Assembly (NCBI GenBank): GCA_945901045.1
Contig: CAMDKK010000001.1
Location: forward strand, 61,076 to 125,075
Source of the DNA: Limnohabitans sp. Rim8
Lineage (GTDB): Bacteria > Pseudomonadota > Gammaproteobacteria > Burkholderiales > Burkholderiaceae_C
Direction: 5' to 3'
Length of the DNA stretch: 64,000 nt
Part shown: one piece after another, positions 1-9,800 of the stretch
How the letters are laid out: each line of letters opens with the position of its first letter
How positions within the stretch are numbered: the first letter of the stretch is position 1
The notes under the pieces: generated by a model
Database searches by the model: none
The model's input: the letters and a program-made list of their open reading frames with translations, nothing else
What the model was told of the DNA's origin: nothing
Translations under genes and position numbers: made by a program

Positions 1-201
1 AAACAAGGCTTCTTCGAAGGACAGGCCACTGCCGCCTTGTGCTTCAGTCAAACAGGCTTGAGGCAGTCCCACCTCTTCCAGTGCGTGCCAGAGCGCTTCA
101 GGCCAGGCACCATTCTCGCTCGACATGAAGACCTCTTTGAGGCAATGCGCTTCACATATGCGGTCAACTGTTTTTTCCAGATCGTCTCGAATATCACTCA
201 T
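1..201 (-). CDS. acyl-CoA dehydrogenase, N-terminal part (runs off the window)
   Basis: The first 67 codons of a minus-strand gene are visible; the rest lies to the left of the window. The ATG at 201 lies inside the end of the next gene upstream, giving a 4-base ATGA overlap, so the two are almost certainly cotranscribed and coupled. The visible protein starts MSDIRDDLEK and contains WPEALWHALEEVGLPQ followed by a Gly-rich turn (QGGSGLSFEE). This matches the N-terminal helical domain of acyl-CoA dehydrogenases, especially the shorter subunit of paired enzymes. The FAD-binding and catalytic parts are not visible. Identification rests on this N-terminal pattern and on the adjacent dehydrogenase. 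Confidence 0.75.
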   Translation of the reverse strand, partial: MSDIRDDLEKTVDRICEAHCLKEVFMSSENGAWPEALWHALEEVGLPQACLTEAQGGSGLSFEEALF

Positions 202-1349
202 CTCAGTCCCAATCCTTTGGCAATCATTCCACGCAAAATTTCACGCGTACCACCGCGTATGGTGAATCCGGGTGCTTTGAGAACAGACATTCCCAACAAA
301 GCATCAAAGTCTTTACTTTGGTCATCCATCAAAGGTTCAGAGGGAATCAGTTGGCGGAAAATTTCGGGGATTTCTCTTTCAAATGCAGTGCCAATGTCCT
401 TGACGAGCGCTGCTTCTAAAATGGGCTTTTCCCCCTTTGTGAGCATGCCTGCCACCGAAGTCGACATGCGGCGCAAAGTGGTCAAGTGTGCAACAAAACG
501 TCCAATTTCATTGACTGAACGAACATCTGGCGTTTCACCTAATCGTTCCATAGACGCCAGAAAAAGCTGGTAAGTGCTGAGGAATCGGTCGGGCCCCGAA
601 CGCTCGAAGGCCAATTCACCAGTCACCATGTTCCAGCCGCCACCCACTTCGCCAATGACCATGTCATCAGGCACAAAGCATTCGTCAAAAACGACTTCAT
701 TCCAGTCGTGTGCGCCGTATATGTTCAGGATGGGGCTTAACTTCAAGCCTGGAGATTTCAGGTCCACAATGAATTGCGTCATGCCGGCATGTCGGTCTTC
801 TTCTTTGGGCGCTGTGCGCACCAAAGCGATCAGGTAATGTGCTCTGTGCGCGCTGCTGGTCCAGACCTTGGTGCCTGAAATTTTCCAGCCACCTTCAGCC
901 CTGACGGCTTTGGTTCTGACTGCTGCCAAGTCCGATCCAGAGTCAGGTTCACTCATACCAATAGCAAAAAAGCATTCTCCTGCTGCAATTTGGGGCAGGA
1001 TCAATTCACGCGCTCGCTCGCTGCCGTGGCGCAAAATTTGGTTGCCACTTTGCCGGTCGGCTACCCAATGTGCGCCCACGGGCGCACCACCAGCCAACAT
1101 TTCTTCCGTCATCACATAACGGTCGAGAGCGGTTCTCTCTTGTCCACCGTATTTTTTTGGCCAAATCATGCCAATGTAGCCAGCTTGTCCGCACTTGCGA
1201 CTGAACTCGGCATCGCCATCAGACCAAGAGTTTTTACGAGGGGTGAATGTACCCGCATCCTTCTCTTTTTTGAGGAACTCGCGCACTTGCTGTCTGAGCA
1301 ACCTTGCGCTCTCAGGCAAGGTCACTGCAGGAAAAACAAAGTCATGCAT
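198..1349 (-). CDS. acyl-CoA dehydrogenase
   Basis: A 383-residue FAD flavoprotein predicted to oxidise an acyl-CoA to the 2-enoyl-CoA and pass electrons to ETF. The length is normal for the family. Visible signatures are the FAD/substrate motif GMSEPDSGSDLAA near residues 133-145, KVWTSSAH near 160, and the C-terminal GGTREI with Glu370 in the position of the catalytic base. It overlaps the next dehydrogenase downstream by 4 bases. That gene appears to be a smaller partner, as in two-subunit acyl-CoA dehydrogenases. The ribosome-binding site before the ATG is weak. The substrate is not deducible from sequence, although the clustered carboxylase and second dehydrogenase pair point to an organic-acid or cyclic-acid pathway. 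Confidence 0.9.
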   Translation of the reverse strand: MHDFVFPAVTLPESARLLRQQVREFLKKEKDAGTFTPRKNSWSDGDAEFSRKCGQAGYIGMIWPKKYGGQERTALDRYVMTEEMLAGGAPVGAHWVADRQSGNQILRHGSERARELILPQIAAGECFFAIGMSEPDSGSDLAAVRTKAVRAEGGWKISGTKVWTSSAHRAHYLIALVRTAPKEEDRHAGMTQFIVDLKSPGLKLSPILNIYGAHDWNEVVFDECFVPDDMVIGEVGGGWNMVTGELAFERSGPDRFLSTYQLFLASMERLGETPDVRSVNEIGRFVAHLTTLRRMSTSVAGMLTKGEKPILEAALVKDIGTAFEREIPEIFRQLIPSEPLMDDQSKDFDALLGMSVLKAPGFTIRGGTREILRGMIAKGLGLR

Positions 1350-1502
1350 TTATTTACTTTCGCCAATGAAATTAAAGTTCTTCTATCTTGATGCCTCCTT
1401 TGGGGATGTCAAGGAAGCATGAGACAACTAGGTGACTCTGATTGGGTGTGATTACCCGATGATTGTGAAAACTTTCAAACCCGATTTTTGAAAAGGAACA
1501 AT

Positions 1503-2672
1503 ATGCGTTCAGGCATTTACAGCTACCCCGCTACACAGAGGATCATTTTTGGAACACCTTTTGATGAGGCGATTTCCAAAGAGCTGGAGACTGTTGGCGC
1601 AAAGCGTGTTTTCGTCCTGGCCAGCGGCAGCCTGTTCCGCCAAACTGATCTGGTCAATCAACTCAAAACCGTGCTGGGTACAAAATGTGTCGGCGTGTTT
1701 CATGAAATGCCTGCGCACACGCCTCGCATAGCGGTCTTCAAGGCAGCGCAGGAAGCCCAACTCGCCCAAGCCGATTTGATCCTGACGTTGGGTGGTGGCT
1801 CCATCACGGACGCCGGAAAAATGGTCACACTCTGCATGAGTAACAGCATAGACTCGCCACAAGACTTGGACCGATTGGCCACCAAAGTGCATGCTGATGG
1901 CCGCATTGAGCGGCCTGAGTTTATTGCGCCCACTGTTCCGTGTTCTGTGATTTCAACAACTCTTTCGGCTGGTGAATTCAGCGCTCTTGCCGGGTGTACG
2001 GATACGGTCAAAGGGATGAAAGAGAATTTTTTGCACCCTAAAGCGTCTCCGCGATCGGTTATTTTGGACCCCGCATTGACTTTGCACACGCCGGAATGGC
2101 TATGGCTTTCGACAGGAATTCGTGCCGTGGATCACGCCGTAGAGGATTTGTGCTCAATCAACACGCAGCCCATTTCGGAAGCCACCTCATTTCAGGCCTT
2201 GCGCTTGCTGGGCAGAGGCCTTCGTGCCGTTAAAAAAGACCCCGCTAATTTGGCGGCTCGACTCGATTGCCAATTGGGTGCTTGGATGTCCATCATTGGC
2301 TCCAGTGCTGGTGTTCAAAAGGGTGCCAGCCACGGTATTGGTCATGTATTAGGAGGAACAGGAGGGGTGCCACATGGCTACACGTCATGTGTCATGTTGC
2401 CGCATGTTTTGCGCTTTAACCAAAGCGTCAACGAAGCGCAACAAAGGCTGGTCAGTGAAGCCCTGGGGGATCCCCACAAACCGGCCTGTGAGCTTGTTTC
2501 GGAGTTGGTCGCTCAACTGGGCCTGCCAAGCACCCTGCGTGAAGTGGGTGTCAAACCAGAGATGCTGGACTTGATCGCAAAACATTCAATGCATGATCGC
2601 TTGATTCACAGTAACCCGCGAAAAATACAGGGCCCAGAAGATGTTCGGCGTATTTTGGATGCGGCTTGGTAG
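1503..2672 (+). CDS. iron-containing alcohol dehydrogenase, maleylacetate-reductase-like
   Basis: A 389-residue group III (Fe-ADH) dehydrogenase. The ATG at 1503 is preferred over the in-frame TTG at 1488 because AAAAGGA at 1490-1496 is well spaced from it. The GGGS nucleotide-binding signature falls at residues 97-100 and is followed by ITDAGK. Metal-binding His residues are seen in VDHAVED, SHGIGH and PHGY. Maleylacetate reductases reduce maleylacetate to 3-oxoadipate with NAD(P)H at the end of chloro- and hydroxyquinol pathways. This assignment is by overall resemblance, and other short-chain alcohol or carbonyl substrates are possible. The MFS transporter gene begins 9 bases after the stop, so the two probably form an operon that imports and reduces one compound. 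Confidence 0.8.
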   Translation: MRSGIYSYPATQRIIFGTPFDEAISKELETVGAKRVFVLASGSLFRQTDLVNQLKTVLGTKCVGVFHEMPAHTPRIAVFKAAQEAQLAQADLILTLGGGSITDAGKMVTLCMSNSIDSPQDLDRLATKVHADGRIERPEFIAPTVPCSVISTTLSAGEFSALAGCTDTVKGMKENFLHPKASPRSVILDPALTLHTPEWLWLSTGIRAVDHAVEDLCSINTQPISEATSFQALRLLGRGLRAVKKDPANLAARLDCQLGAWMSIIGSSAGVQKGASHGIGHVLGGTGGVPHGYTSCVMLPHVLRFNQSVNEAQQRLVSEALGDPHKPACELVSELVAQLGLPSTLREVGVKPEMLDLIAKHSMHDRLIHSNPRKIQGPEDVRRILDAAW

Positions 2673-2681
2673 GAATAGCTT

Positions 2682-3875
2682 GTGAATAAATTGCAAGGCA
2701 AGGCGCTGGTCTGGGCCATGTGTATCGGACAAGTAGGCAATTTGTTGCCTCATGTGGTGGTGCCCGCGGTGATGGTCCAGCACCTGATGCCTTTGTGGGG
2801 CATGACCAACGCCCAAGCGGGCTTGCTTGCTGCAGCTTATGCTGCCGGTTATATGGCCGCAGTTCCCCTCTTGAGCGCCTTGACTGACCGCTACGATGCA
2901 AGGCGTATTTTGCTGATAGGTTCCTTGTGCAGTGCGCTCAGCACACTGGCCTTTGCGGTGTTGGCTACGAGTTGGTTGACAGGAATGGTCTGTTGGGCCT
3001 TGGCAGGCGCAAGCTTTGCTGGTGCTTATATGCCTGGTTTACGTGCTTTGACCGATAGATTACAAGCTGAGGACACATCACGCAGTATCACTTTGTACAC
3101 CTCCAGTTACTCCATGGGGGTGGGTTTTTCATTTTTGGTTTCACAACTCGTAGCTGAGGCCTTTGGATGGCGCTGGTCTTTTGGTGTCACAGGATTAGGC
3201 CCTCTGATCATGGCCTTTGTGGCTTGGCAAATGATTCCCATTCGGCCACCAGCGCCAACTGGCGGACACCTGCTCGATGTTCGTCCTGTTTTGCGCAATC
3301 GTCCTGCGATGGCCTATATCTTGAGCTATGGCGCACATTGTTTCGAGTTGTATGGCTTCAGGACCTGGCTTGTGGCGTTTTGGACTTTTGTGATTGCACG
3401 CCATCAGGTCGGCTCATTGCCAGAGCCCGTGACAGTGAGTTTTTGGGTCTCCTTGTTGGCCATGCCGGCGAGTATCATTGGCAATGAGTTGTCTTTGCGT
3501 TACGGACGAAAGCGCGCCATTGCTTGGATTCAGGTGACTTCAGCCCTGACAGCATTGTCTTTAGGGGTGTGGGCAGGCGGTTCTGCCTGGGTGCTGCTGA
3601 TTTTGATCCTCTTTTACGCCATCACGGTACCCGCAGACTCGGGATCATTGACTGCCGGGATGATGTCTCATGCACAAGCTCAGTTCAAAGGTTTGACCTT
3701 GGCCGTGCACTCCACCGTGGGGTTTGGACTCTCAGCCCTTTCAGGCTGGATGGTCGGGTTGGCGCTGGATTCTCAGGGCGGCGCGCAAGAGCCACAAGCA
3801 TGGCTGGCCGCATTTGGCGTGCTGGCAGCGGGGATTATGTTAGGGCCATTGGCTTTGAGATTTTCAAAGCACTAG
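2682..3875 (+). CDS. MFS transporter, CynX/NimT-like
   Basis: A 397-residue inner-membrane protein with about 12 hydrophobic segments. The MFS loop motif between TM2 and TM3 is visible as LSALTDRYDARR (residues about 63-74), and a second basic loop, SLRYGRKRA, lies in the C-terminal half. The start is GTG, with AGGAA overlapping the stop codon of the preceding dehydrogenase gene, which implies cotranscription and coupling. The family moves small organic anions or drugs in exchange with protons. Its operon partner suggests uptake of the substrate of that enzyme, but direction and specificity cannot be read from sequence. Confidence 0.85.
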   Translation: MNKLQGKALVWAMCIGQVGNLLPHVVVPAVMVQHLMPLWGMTNAQAGLLAAAYAAGYMAAVPLLSALTDRYDARRILLIGSLCSALSTLAFAVLATSWLTGMVCWALAGASFAGAYMPGLRALTDRLQAEDTSRSITLYTSSYSMGVGFSFLVSQLVAEAFGWRWSFGVTGLGPLIMAFVAWQMIPIRPPAPTGGHLLDVRPVLRNRPAMAYILSYGAHCFELYGFRTWLVAFWTFVIARHQVGSLPEPVTVSFWVSLLAMPASIIGNELSLRYGRKRAIAWIQVTSALTALSLGVWAGGSAWVLLILILFYAITVPADSGSLTAGMMSHAQAQFKGLTLAVHSTVGFGLSALSGWMVGLALDSQGGAQEPQAWLAAFGVLAAGIMLGPLALRFSKH

Positions 3876-3909
3876 ACCCTTGCACAGCACGTTGGTTGAA
3901 GTGAACCTG

Positions 3910-4959
3910 TCAAATTTTGGCAACCACCCGCCCCAGCACGGTTCCGGCTTTGAGCCTGTCCAGTACGCCTGAGATCTCCTCCATCGAGCAGGTGGCAATC
4001 GGAATGGATTTGAGTTTGCCCGATTGCGCCAAGGCCACCACCTCGCGCAGCTCCTGGAGGGAACCCACGTAGGATCCTTGGACGGTGATCGCGCGTTGGG
4101 CCATGGTCACAAGCGACAAAGGAATTTCGCCGCCGTACAAACCGACAACCACATAACGACCTCCTTTGCGCAAACAGGCAATGCCGAGGTTGGCGGTGCT
4201 TTGGGCTCCGACCAGATCAATAACGCCCCAGACGCCGCCTTGCAGCGTTTGAATTTTCCGTAAGCTGTCTTCTTCCAGGGGATTGAAGGTTTCTTTGGCC
4301 CCCATTTCGCGCGCGGTTGACCATTTGGATTCATCGATCTCGCAAACTGCAATATTGTCATGCCCCATGGCTTTGAGCATGGCCACGGCCATCAGACCGA
4401 GTCCGCCAGCGCCCATGATGACAATCCAGTCACTGGGTTTGCAAGGCATGAGTTTGCGCGCAGCGCTGTAAGTAGTCAGCCCGGAACAGGCCAAAATGGG
4501 GGCATAGCTTGGATCAATACCCGTTGAGTCGATCAGGTAGCGTGAGTGCGGAACCAGAAGATGATCGGCATAGCCCCCTGGCGCTTGGACGCCAATGTAG
4601 CGAGGGGCTGGACACCAATTGTCTATGCCTTCTGCGCAGCGATCGCATTGGCCACATCCCGTCCAAGGGTAGACCAAACGATCTTCCCCAATAGGCAGTG
4701 CTCCCGCTTGCGGGCCGCCTGATAAAACGGTGCCAAAAGGCTCATGGCCCAAGGTAACGGGTAACTTCATGCCCCGCTCAGCCATCTGAAATTTACGACC
4801 GCCCCCAAGATCAAAATAACCATCACGGATGTGTACATCCGAATGGCAAACGCCGCAAAATTTGACTTTGATTAATACCTCTGTGCCCTGGGGTGAGGGC
4901 GTTTCGCGCAGAGCTTGTTGCAGTGGCTTGCCCCATTCAACAATATTTTGGCTGATCAT
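3910..4959 (-). CDS. zinc-dependent alcohol dehydrogenase (MDR family)
   Basis: A 349-residue medium-chain dehydrogenase. Catalytic zinc ligands are seen in CGVCHSD near residue 35 and GHEP near 72. The structural zinc site is GCGQCDRCAEGIDNWC near residues 97-112, with all four Cys present. The Rossmann motif GAGGLGLMA lies near residue 180. It is expected to oxidise a primary or aromatic alcohol with NAD(P). The ATG is preceded by AAAGGAT at good spacing. It stands alone, convergent to the MFS gene and divergent from the Bug receptor at 5315. A perfect CATACGTATG palindrome lies 64 bases upstream of its start and may be an operator. Confidence 0.9.
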   Translation of the reverse strand: MISQNIVEWGKPLQQALRETPSPQGTEVLIKVKFCGVCHSDVHIRDGYFDLGGGRKFQMAERGMKLPVTLGHEPFGTVLSGGPQAGALPIGEDRLVYPWTGCGQCDRCAEGIDNWCPAPRYIGVQAPGGYADHLLVPHSRYLIDSTGIDPSYAPILACSGLTTYSAARKLMPCKPSDWIVIMGAGGLGLMAVAMLKAMGHDNIAVCEIDESKWSTAREMGAKETFNPLEEDSLRKIQTLQGGVWGVIDLVGAQSTANLGIACLRKGGRYVVVGLYGGEIPLSLVTMAQRAITVQGSYVGSLQELREVVALAQSGKLKSIPIATCSMEEISGVLDRLKAGTVLGRVVAKI

Positions 4960-5022
4960 TATTTAATCCTTTAGTGAAGGTTTGAGGATACACAATTACA
5001 TGGAAAAATAAAAGTAAACATT

Positions 5023-5032
5023 CATACGTATG
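5023..5032. promoter_or_regulatory. 10-bp perfect palindrome upstream of the zinc alcohol dehydrogenase
   Basis: CATACGTATG is self-complementary and sits in the AT-rich leader of the minus-strand dehydrogenase gene. A regulator site is possible, but a palindrome this short can arise by chance. Confidence 0.25.
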
Positions 5033-5230
5033 CGCCTAATGCCTTCTTCTCGACCTGGATGCGTCCTCATGTTCACCCTGAACTGTCGTAAATTCGTTGA
5101 GCTTGAGACGCCCCCAGGCACAGCATCAGCGTTATAAAAAGATGGACCAACTTGAAAACTTGGTTTCATTTCATGGCGCATTGAGTTCAATAGGATAGAA
5201 AATATCTTAAAAGCTGTGCCCGTGCATGCG

Positions 5231-5256
5231 ATTTACATTTGATTGAAAATGTAAAT
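5231..5256. promoter_or_regulatory. inverted repeat, probable operator of the Bug receptor gene
   Basis: ATTTACATTT, a 6-base spacer (gattga) and AAATGTAAAT form a perfect 10-bp-arm inverted repeat. It ends 58 bases before the receptor start. Its left half, TTTACATTTGATT, recurs exactly at 25488-25500 in front of the 3-hydroxybenzoate hydroxylase gene. Size and symmetry suit a dimeric repressor such as the GntR, IclR or MarR types, but that is inference. Confidence 0.45.
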
Positions 5257-5314
5257 GTACGGACGGCTTGTTTTTTTACCCGTATGGTGTTTTTTAGAAT
5301 TCAACTGGACACTT

Positions 5315-6304
5315 ATGAATATCCTCTTTCGACGTTTCGCTGTGGGTCTGCTCATTTTGCCGCTCGGCTTTGGGATGTGCGCGCGTGTTTTTGCCCAGAC
5401 GGGGGATTACCCCAGCAAACCCATTCGAATCGTTGTGACCTTTCCCCCTGGGGGCAGCACCGACACCATGGTTCGCATGCTGTCCCCCCGCTTGAATGAG
5501 AAATTCGGACAGCCATTGGTATTGGACAATCGGCCAGGTGCTGGGGGCAATATTGGCCTGACAGCGGTGGCCAAATCGCCCCCTGATGGCTACGTGCTTG
5601 GCATTGGTGCTGCCGGCGCTTTGACTGCCAATCCCAGTCTCTACCCGCAAATGCCTTTCGATGTGGCCAAAGATTTCGTGCCCATCACCATGCTCGCTTC
5701 GATTCCTTTTGTTCTTGTTGGACACCCGTCAGTGCCAGCCGACACTTTGCAGCAGGTGGTGGCCTTGGCCAAATCCCAGCCTGGCAAGATCTCTATTGGG
5801 CACGGCGGCAATGGCACTGCCATGCATTTATCGACTGCTCTATTTATCCAAATGGCCGATGTCAAGTTGATTGAAGTCCCCTATCGCGGATCAGGGCCTG
5901 CAGCAATGGATGCTTTGTCAGGCCAGATACAGTTGTCAATGACGGACCTGGCCGCAGCTTTGCCACACATCAAAGCGGGCAAGCTTAAGGCGTTTGCAGT
6001 GACCAGTCTCAAGCGCTTGAGTAACTTGCCTGATGTTCCAACCCTCTCGGAGGCTGGGCTTGCGGGTTATGACTCGACAGGTTGGTTTGGCCTCGTGGCC
6101 CCAGCGGGAACCCCTCAATCCATAGTGCAACGTTTGAATGCAGAGTTCACCGCCGCGCTCAATGATGAAGGAATCAAAAACCAAATGCGACAAAGTGGCA
6201 TGGAGCCAACCCCGTCCAGCATTGAAAATTTTGAGGCCTACATCCGAAGCGAGAGTCAAAAGTGGGCGAAGGTGATCCGTCAAGCGAACATCAAACTGAA
6301 TTAA
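5315..6304 (+). CDS. Bug-family tripartite tricarboxylate transporter receptor
   Basis: A 329-residue periplasmic solute-binding protein. The ATG at 5315 is chosen because it gives a typical signal peptide (basic MNILFRRF, hydrophobic core, cleavage after VFAQ); an in-frame ATG at 5255 would add 20 unsuitable residues. The family motif YPSKPIRIVVTFPPGGSTD follows directly, then RPGAGGNIG and SPPDGYVLG. Bug proteins bind carboxylates and related small organics through water-mediated contacts and usually lack adjacent TctAB membrane genes in Burkholderiales, as here. An inverted repeat lies in the promoter. The ligand is unknown. Confidence 0.92.
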   Translation: MNILFRRFAVGLLILPLGFGMCARVFAQTGDYPSKPIRIVVTFPPGGSTDTMVRMLSPRLNEKFGQPLVLDNRPGAGGNIGLTAVAKSPPDGYVLGIGAAGALTANPSLYPQMPFDVAKDFVPITMLASIPFVLVGHPSVPADTLQQVVALAKSQPGKISIGHGGNGTAMHLSTALFIQMADVKLIEVPYRGSGPAAMDALSGQIQLSMTDLAAALPHIKAGKLKAFAVTSLKRLSNLPDVPTLSEAGLAGYDSTGWFGLVAPAGTPQSIVQRLNAEFTAALNDEGIKNQMRQSGMEPTPSSIENFEAYIRSESQKWAKVIRQANIKLN

Positions 6305-6544
6305 TCCCGCGACACGTTTACTGTCAATTTTGCTAGCGTGCACCGTCTGATGGCTGCGAATTTTTGGCGTTCTTTTGTTTTTTACTTCCGAGACATTTTT
6401 GTTGAATGCCGCTAGAGCCTTGCCAAATAAGGGTTTATCAGCATCTTTTTTTTGAAACAAAATGACTTGATTGTCTTAAACTAGTAAGAGGCTTGAGCCT
6501 ATCTGTGACAAAATCAGCCCAGTTCATTGACAAGGAGAATAAAC

Positions 6545-6826
6545 ATGAACAAGAGTGAATTGATAGAAGCGTTGGTCAAAGAAACCGATATGAGCAAAGC
6601 GGCGGCTGGCCGCGTATTGAACTCCTTGATTGACATCATCACCAAGACTGTTGCCAAGAAGCAAGACGTTCAGTTGATCGGCTTTGGCACTTTCAAAGCA
6701 GCTAAACGCGCTGCACGCAAGGGCAAGAACCCCCGTACAGGCGAGCCCTTGAAAATTGCTGCCGCAACAGTGCCTAAATTCTCTGCGGGTGCGGCCTTCA
6801 AGGCTGCTTTGAACAAGAAGAAATAA
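6545..6826 (+). CDS. hupB: DNA-binding protein HU
   Basis: A 93-residue nucleoid protein starting MNKSELIEALVKE. The ATG at 6545 follows AAGGAG at the ideal distance; an in-frame start at 6527 is not supported. The beta-arm signature GKNPRTGEPLKI, which holds the Pro that intercalates into DNA, is intact. HU bends and compacts DNA as a dimer. The gene is monocistronic, with a strong hairpin terminator just downstream. Confidence 0.95.
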   Translation: MNKSELIEALVKETDMSKAAAGRVLNSLIDIITKTVAKKQDVQLIGFGTFKAAKRAARKGKNPRTGEPLKIAAATVPKFSAGAAFKAALNKKK

Positions 6827-6844
6827 TTTTCTTCTTTCATACGG

Positions 6845-6877
6845 GGGCGGCCAGGTTCAACCTCGCCGCCTTTTTTT
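6845..6877 (+). terminator. Rho-independent terminator after HU
   Basis: GGCGGC and GCCGCC arms with a further AGG/CCT pairing around a TTCAA loop are followed by seven T. It sits between the convergent HU and carboxylase genes. Confidence 0.85.
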
Positions 6878-6889
6878 GCGCTCGACTTG

Positions 6890-9800
6890 TTACCAGGTGT
6901 CTACGAATCCATTGTTGTTCGATCCTTTCAAAGACAAGCTCGAATCCAGCCCTCTGACGATCCATTGACGGGTTTCGCTGGGGTCAATGACAGCATCGAT
7001 CTCAAGTGTCTGCGCCATATTGATGGCTTTTCCAACGGCATAGCGATCGGCCACCAGCGCATTGAAAAGAGCATCCCGCAGCGGGCCTTCAGGTTGGGCC
7101 TCCAACTCCTTGCGAAATCCTAAGCGCACGGATCCTTCGAGGCCCATGGGCCCGAATTCCCCGGTCGGCCATGAAATGGTGAAAACGGGGGCGTCAAATC
7201 CTCCCGCGGTCATAGCCTGAGCACCCAGTCCGTAGCCTTTGCGCAAGACAACCGCGAAGAAGGGCACATTCAATTTAGCGGCCACCACAAACATCCGGCT
7301 GGTGTGGCGAACTTGTGCTTGCGCTTCGATCTCGGGGCCGACCATGAAGCCGGGCGTATCCGTCAATGAAATCAAGGGCAGGCCATGCGCATTGCATAAC
7401 TGCATGAAGCGACTCGCTTTGTCAGCGGCCTCGACATCGATAGCGCCGCCAAGGTGCATGGGGTTGTTGGCAATGATGCCAACCGCCCGCCCCTCGATAC
7501 GGGCCAATGCCGTCATCATCCCCAGCCCAAATGCTTGACGCAATTCCATGACAGAGTCTTCGTCGCACAGGGTCTGAATCACAGCGCGAATGTCATACAC
7601 ACGCAGCCGATTCTCGGGCACAGCAAATCGCAACTTGCGTTGGTCATCACATGTCCAAGCTGATGTCTTACCCTGAAAGTACGAGAGGTATTGCTTTGCC
7701 TTGTCAACGGCTTCAATCTCGTCCTTGACCAAAAGGTCAATGACGCCGTTGCGTGATTGAACATCACTGGGACCAATTTCTTCAGGGGCATAAGTGCCTA
7801 AACCGCCACCTTCAATCATGGCAGGGCCTCCCATGCCGATATTGCTCGACTGGGTTGCAATGATCACGTCGCTACAGCCGAGCAGGGCGGCATTGCCTGC
7901 AAAACACCGGCCGTGCACAATGCCGACCACGGGAACCAAGCCTGAGAGTGCTGCAAATTGGCTGAAGGTGTGGTTATTCAAACCGGCAACCACAGGGCGG
8001 TCAACGTCACCTGGCCTGCCCCCGCCGCCTTCTGCGAAGAGCACAACTGGCAGTTTGAGTTTGATCGCCAAGCCCAGCATCCTGTCTGTTTTTTGGTGGT
8101 TGCCTGAGCCCTGGGTGCCAGCCAAAACCATGTAGTCATAGGCCATCACAACGCACCGTGACTTGCCAGGGCCATGCAAGGATGCATTCACAGTGCCGAT
8201 CCCCGTGACCATGCCGTCTGCGGGCGTGTTCGCAATCAAGTCTTCCAGGCTTCTGCGGCGTGTCTGTGCGGCGATTGCCAATGCACCGTACTCCATGAAG
8301 CTGCCCTCGTCACATAACTGAGCAATATTTTCCCGCGCGGTTCGGCCTCCTTGGCCGTGGCGTTTGTTCACAGCAGTCTTGCGGTTGTCGTCCCATAAAA
8401 AAGCATGTCGCTCTTGCACACTTTTCAAATCATCTCTGACTGCCTCAAGGTTTTGCGCTTTATTTTGCGCATCGTTGTAGGCTTCAACTTGAGCCAGCTC
8501 AAGGACCACCAGCACGTCATCTGCGGCAATGAAGGCTCCCGCTGATGCCATGATGGCGCTCACACGCCCTGAGCTTTGGGCGAGGACGACATGTTCCATC
8601 TTCATCGCTTCGATGATCGCGACTTGTGCACCCTTGGGGATGAGGTCACCCACATTGACGTCAATCTGAATTAACTTCGCGGCCATGGGCGAAACCACCC
8701 CCGCTTGGTGGGCCTTCAGTGCGAGTCTGGTGGGTGGGGGTTGTGTTGGCAAGCTGCTACTGTCATTTGATGAATTTTCTTTGGCTAAAGTGGCGGCTCT
8801 GCTGATCAGTGTATTCAGATTTTCTTCAATGAATCGGGTGTGCACCGATTGATCGACGAAATCAGGCATTTCCAAGAGTGCTTGCAAAATATCCAAGTTG
8901 GTCTTGAGACCCTCCAAATGACATTCGGTCAAGGCTCTGAGCGCTTTGCGAGTGACTTGTTCAAATGAAGCCCCTTTGCTGCTGACGATCAATTTGGCCA
9001 GCAAGGTGTCGTAATGAGGGGAGGGCGAGGCGCCGGTAAAACCGTGTGTGTCGACCCGAATGCCTGGACCCGAAGGCAAGTCAAAGCGCGTTATTGTGCC
9101 GCTGGATGAAAGTGTATTTCCATCTGAATTTAAAGTTTCTGCACAGATGCGAAGCTGGATCGCGTGCCCCTTTTGCAGAGGCGAATTTTTTGGATCTAAG
9201 CCAACATCTTTGAGGCGCATGCCAGCGGCCATCTGTATTTGCAATTGAACCAGGTCCAAGCCTGTTACTTCTTCTGTGACGGTATGTTCAACTTGAAGGC
9301 GTGGGTTGGCTTCTATGAAAACCCATGGCAGATCGGTCGCTTGGGTGTCGACTAAAAATTCAAATGTTCCAAGGCTTCGGTACTTGCAATGGGCGGCCAT
9401 TTGCAATGCGGCCTGCGTGATTTGCGCGCGCAGGGCGGGGGTGATACTCGGACTGGGTGCAATTTCGATGAGTTTTTGGAATCGTCGTTGCAGGGTGCAT
9501 TCCCGGTCGCCCAAGCTCATCACATCAGTGCCGTCACCGAGGATTTGAATTTCGATATGCCGAGCGCGCCCCATTAAGCGTTCGACATACACACCTTCCA
9601 CCCCAAAGGCCGCTCGGGCTTCAGAAACGCATCGGGTGTAAGCCGCAGGCAAGTCCGCTGATTTGAAGACGGCGCGCATGCCCCGTCCACCCCCACCCCC
9701 AATGGCCTTGATCATCACGCCAGCGCCCTGTTGCGATTCAAAAAAAGCCTGCACCTGCTGCAAACTCACGGCCTCGTTGAGTCCCGGCATGACAGGCACT

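Larger units (their letters stand above)
4960..5314. other. 355-base divergent intergenic region
   Basis: No gene is supported here. The region must hold the promoters of the minus-strand alcohol dehydrogenase and the plus-strand Bug receptor. Two symmetric sites are visible, CATACGTATG at 5023-5032 and a 10-bp-arm inverted repeat at 5231-5256. No transcription-regulator gene lies nearby. Confidence 0.7.

Noticed and set aside
1503-3875. Complete hydroxyquinol or chlorocatechol pathway
   Set aside because: Only a maleylacetate-reductase-like gene is present; no intradiol dioxygenase or hydroxylase accompanies it.
5255-5314. Longer N-terminus for the Bug receptor
   Set aside because: It would put 20 residues before a standard signal peptide and overlap the inverted repeat operator.
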